Assembly (NCBI GenBank): GCA_033065855.1
Contig: JAVXUO010000788.1
Coordinates: 1-64,000, forward strand
Length of the DNA: 64,000 nucleotides
Reading direction: 5' to 3'
DNA from: Escallonia rubra
Taxonomy: Eukaryota; Streptophyta; Magnoliopsida; Escalloniales; Escalloniaceae
This document shows positions 63,101 through 64,000 of this stretch, piece by piece (position 1 is the first letter of the stretch; each line of letters starts with the position of its first letter). A program made the position numbers and the translations under genes. The notes under the pieces were generated by a model. The model worked only from the letters and a program-made list of their open reading frames with translations, made no database searches and was not told the origin of the DNA.

Positions 63101-64000
63101 GAGACACAAAACTCCCCTGAACAACTACACACCACCTTGTTCTCAACACAGCTCCCATCCGCTGCCTTGCAACAGTGGGTTTTTACTTCACCACTTCGTC
63201 CCATGAACACACCCATTACACACGCACACATACAGCAGTTGCAAGCTCTCCTTGGCAGTCTCACTCCACCGCACCTTCTCTTGCTCCTTTCATTCATGGG
63301 TACACTCCCACCACACTCGCACACACATAACCATAGTACACATACATGCTGACCACGGCAGCCTTGCTTTTGAGTCCACTGTCTCACGGCAGTGGTGCTC
63401 CTCTACCGCAAAACTCACGTATGTTACAACCAACCGAACTCAACGTAATACACTTCAAGGCAGCCATCCCTGCGCGACGCAAGGCAGCACTCCGCTGCTA
63501 CTTTCTCTTCTTCTCTGTCGCACACGGCCGTTTCACACTACCTCCACGCAACTCATCGGCCGGGCCTCCATCCACTTCCATTCCACGGTAACCATAGCTG
63601 TATGAACCCATCAAGGCACCATGGTGGTTGCCGCAAATCCCACGTGTATATATATCTACACCCCTAGATATTACATCCGATCCTTACACATATACTAACA
63701 GCTATTTCATATCAAGGGAGACCCATGTACATCTACCCATGACACCAATTCATATAAAACTTAACACCAAAGCAAAACTTACCGGAAAAACATTCTTCGA
63801 TCGCCGAGATCTCCTTCTATGTGCTCTGTCGTTTCCAGATGTGTGGCAGCTTAGGGTCGGCTGACCCATGAAGTATGTGTATATATATGTAACAACCCTA
63901 AGTTGTAGAATTACAACAAATCCCCCCTAACTATATCCGAGTCCTTTAAATTCTATTCGGCACTTTTATGGTTGCAAACATGTCCATAATTATTTATGAA
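60161..64000 (+). mobile_element. Probable long LTR, truncated by the window
   Basis: Begins TGTCACGACCCAAACCCACG, the style of many large plant Ty3/gypsy LTRs. GTGAGCTTGGGGCCCAGTAAGTA follows near 60560, then a GC-rich minisatellite, then AT-rich sequence. 62270-63640 is C-rich with many CCCATT/CACACA words and no recognisable protein. A TATA-like GTATATATATCTAC lies near 63646-63659. TGTAACAACCCTAAG near 63889 could start another LTR-like unit. No gag, pol, second LTR or target duplication is visible, so the call rests on the start sequence and layout. Confidence 0.5.
60785..61035 (+). repeat. GC-rich minisatellite, about 67 bp units
   Basis: Three imperfect units built on GGTCAGSGTNNG, CCCCCTGACTAGGGCCCACA and ATCCCT. 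The first two are adjacent; the third (GTTGACCAGGACCCAACAATC) is separated by about 35 bp and more diverged. Confidence 0.8.

Overview
The window is plant nuclear DNA, almost certainly from a eudicot. It carries a cluster of LRR receptor-like kinase remnants of subfamily XII (the EFR/FLS2/Xa21 type, with non-RD kinase motif HCDLKPSN). It also carries plant Ty3/gypsy Tat-lineage, CACTA, Pack-MULE, Helitron and plant L1-type LINE elements, plus captured plant genes (LWD1/AN11 WD40, B3/REM, HMA/HIPP). An asterid is my guess from the receptor-kinase style only. No host gene in the window looks both complete and intact.

Layout. 1-2130: simple repeats, a G-quadruplex-prone tract and one end of a CACTA element. 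2135-13665: fragments of an LRR kinase. They are interrupted by a 6.5 kb LTR element (element A, 2792-9337, TSD GGAAG) and by a Pack-MULE (9680-11141, 10 bp TSD) carrying a broken LWD1-like WD40 gene. 14382-24737: a 10.4 kb Tat-lineage gypsy element on the minus strand (element B). It has gag-pol, a damaged integrase, an antisense ORF and two satellite arrays. 24744-29300: further kinase fragments, segmental duplications and a LINE relic. 29590-49900: Helitron territory, with two Helitron 3' ends and up to three 5' ends, all on the minus strand. Within it lies a LINE (31543 to about 41045), and inside the LINE a CACTA element (33733-37015) that carries an apparently intact, intron-containing B3-domain gene. 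42989-43296 holds two captured exons of a heavy-metal-associated (HMA) protein. 49925-57127: three LRR kinase pseudogene blocks; the last is nearly full length but frame-broken at the kinase activation segment and lacking its N-terminus. 57128-60160: unrecognised AT-rich DNA. 60161-64000: probably the start of a long LTR beginning TGTCACGACCC.

How it fits together. The region is a decayed immune-receptor cluster used repeatedly as a landing site. Several junctions can be read to the base (TSDs GGAAG, TGGCAACATG, CTCAGT, TAA), so the order of events can be inferred: Helitron, then LINE, then CACTA; kinase gene, then element A. Elements A and B share LTR ends, primer-binding site, polypurine tract, an internal LTR block and the satellite core GCCGAGTAGACGAG, so A looks like a non-autonomous partner of the B family. 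Three different transposon classes each carry a piece of a host gene (WD40, B3, HMA). Only the B3 copy is open and correctly spliced on paper.
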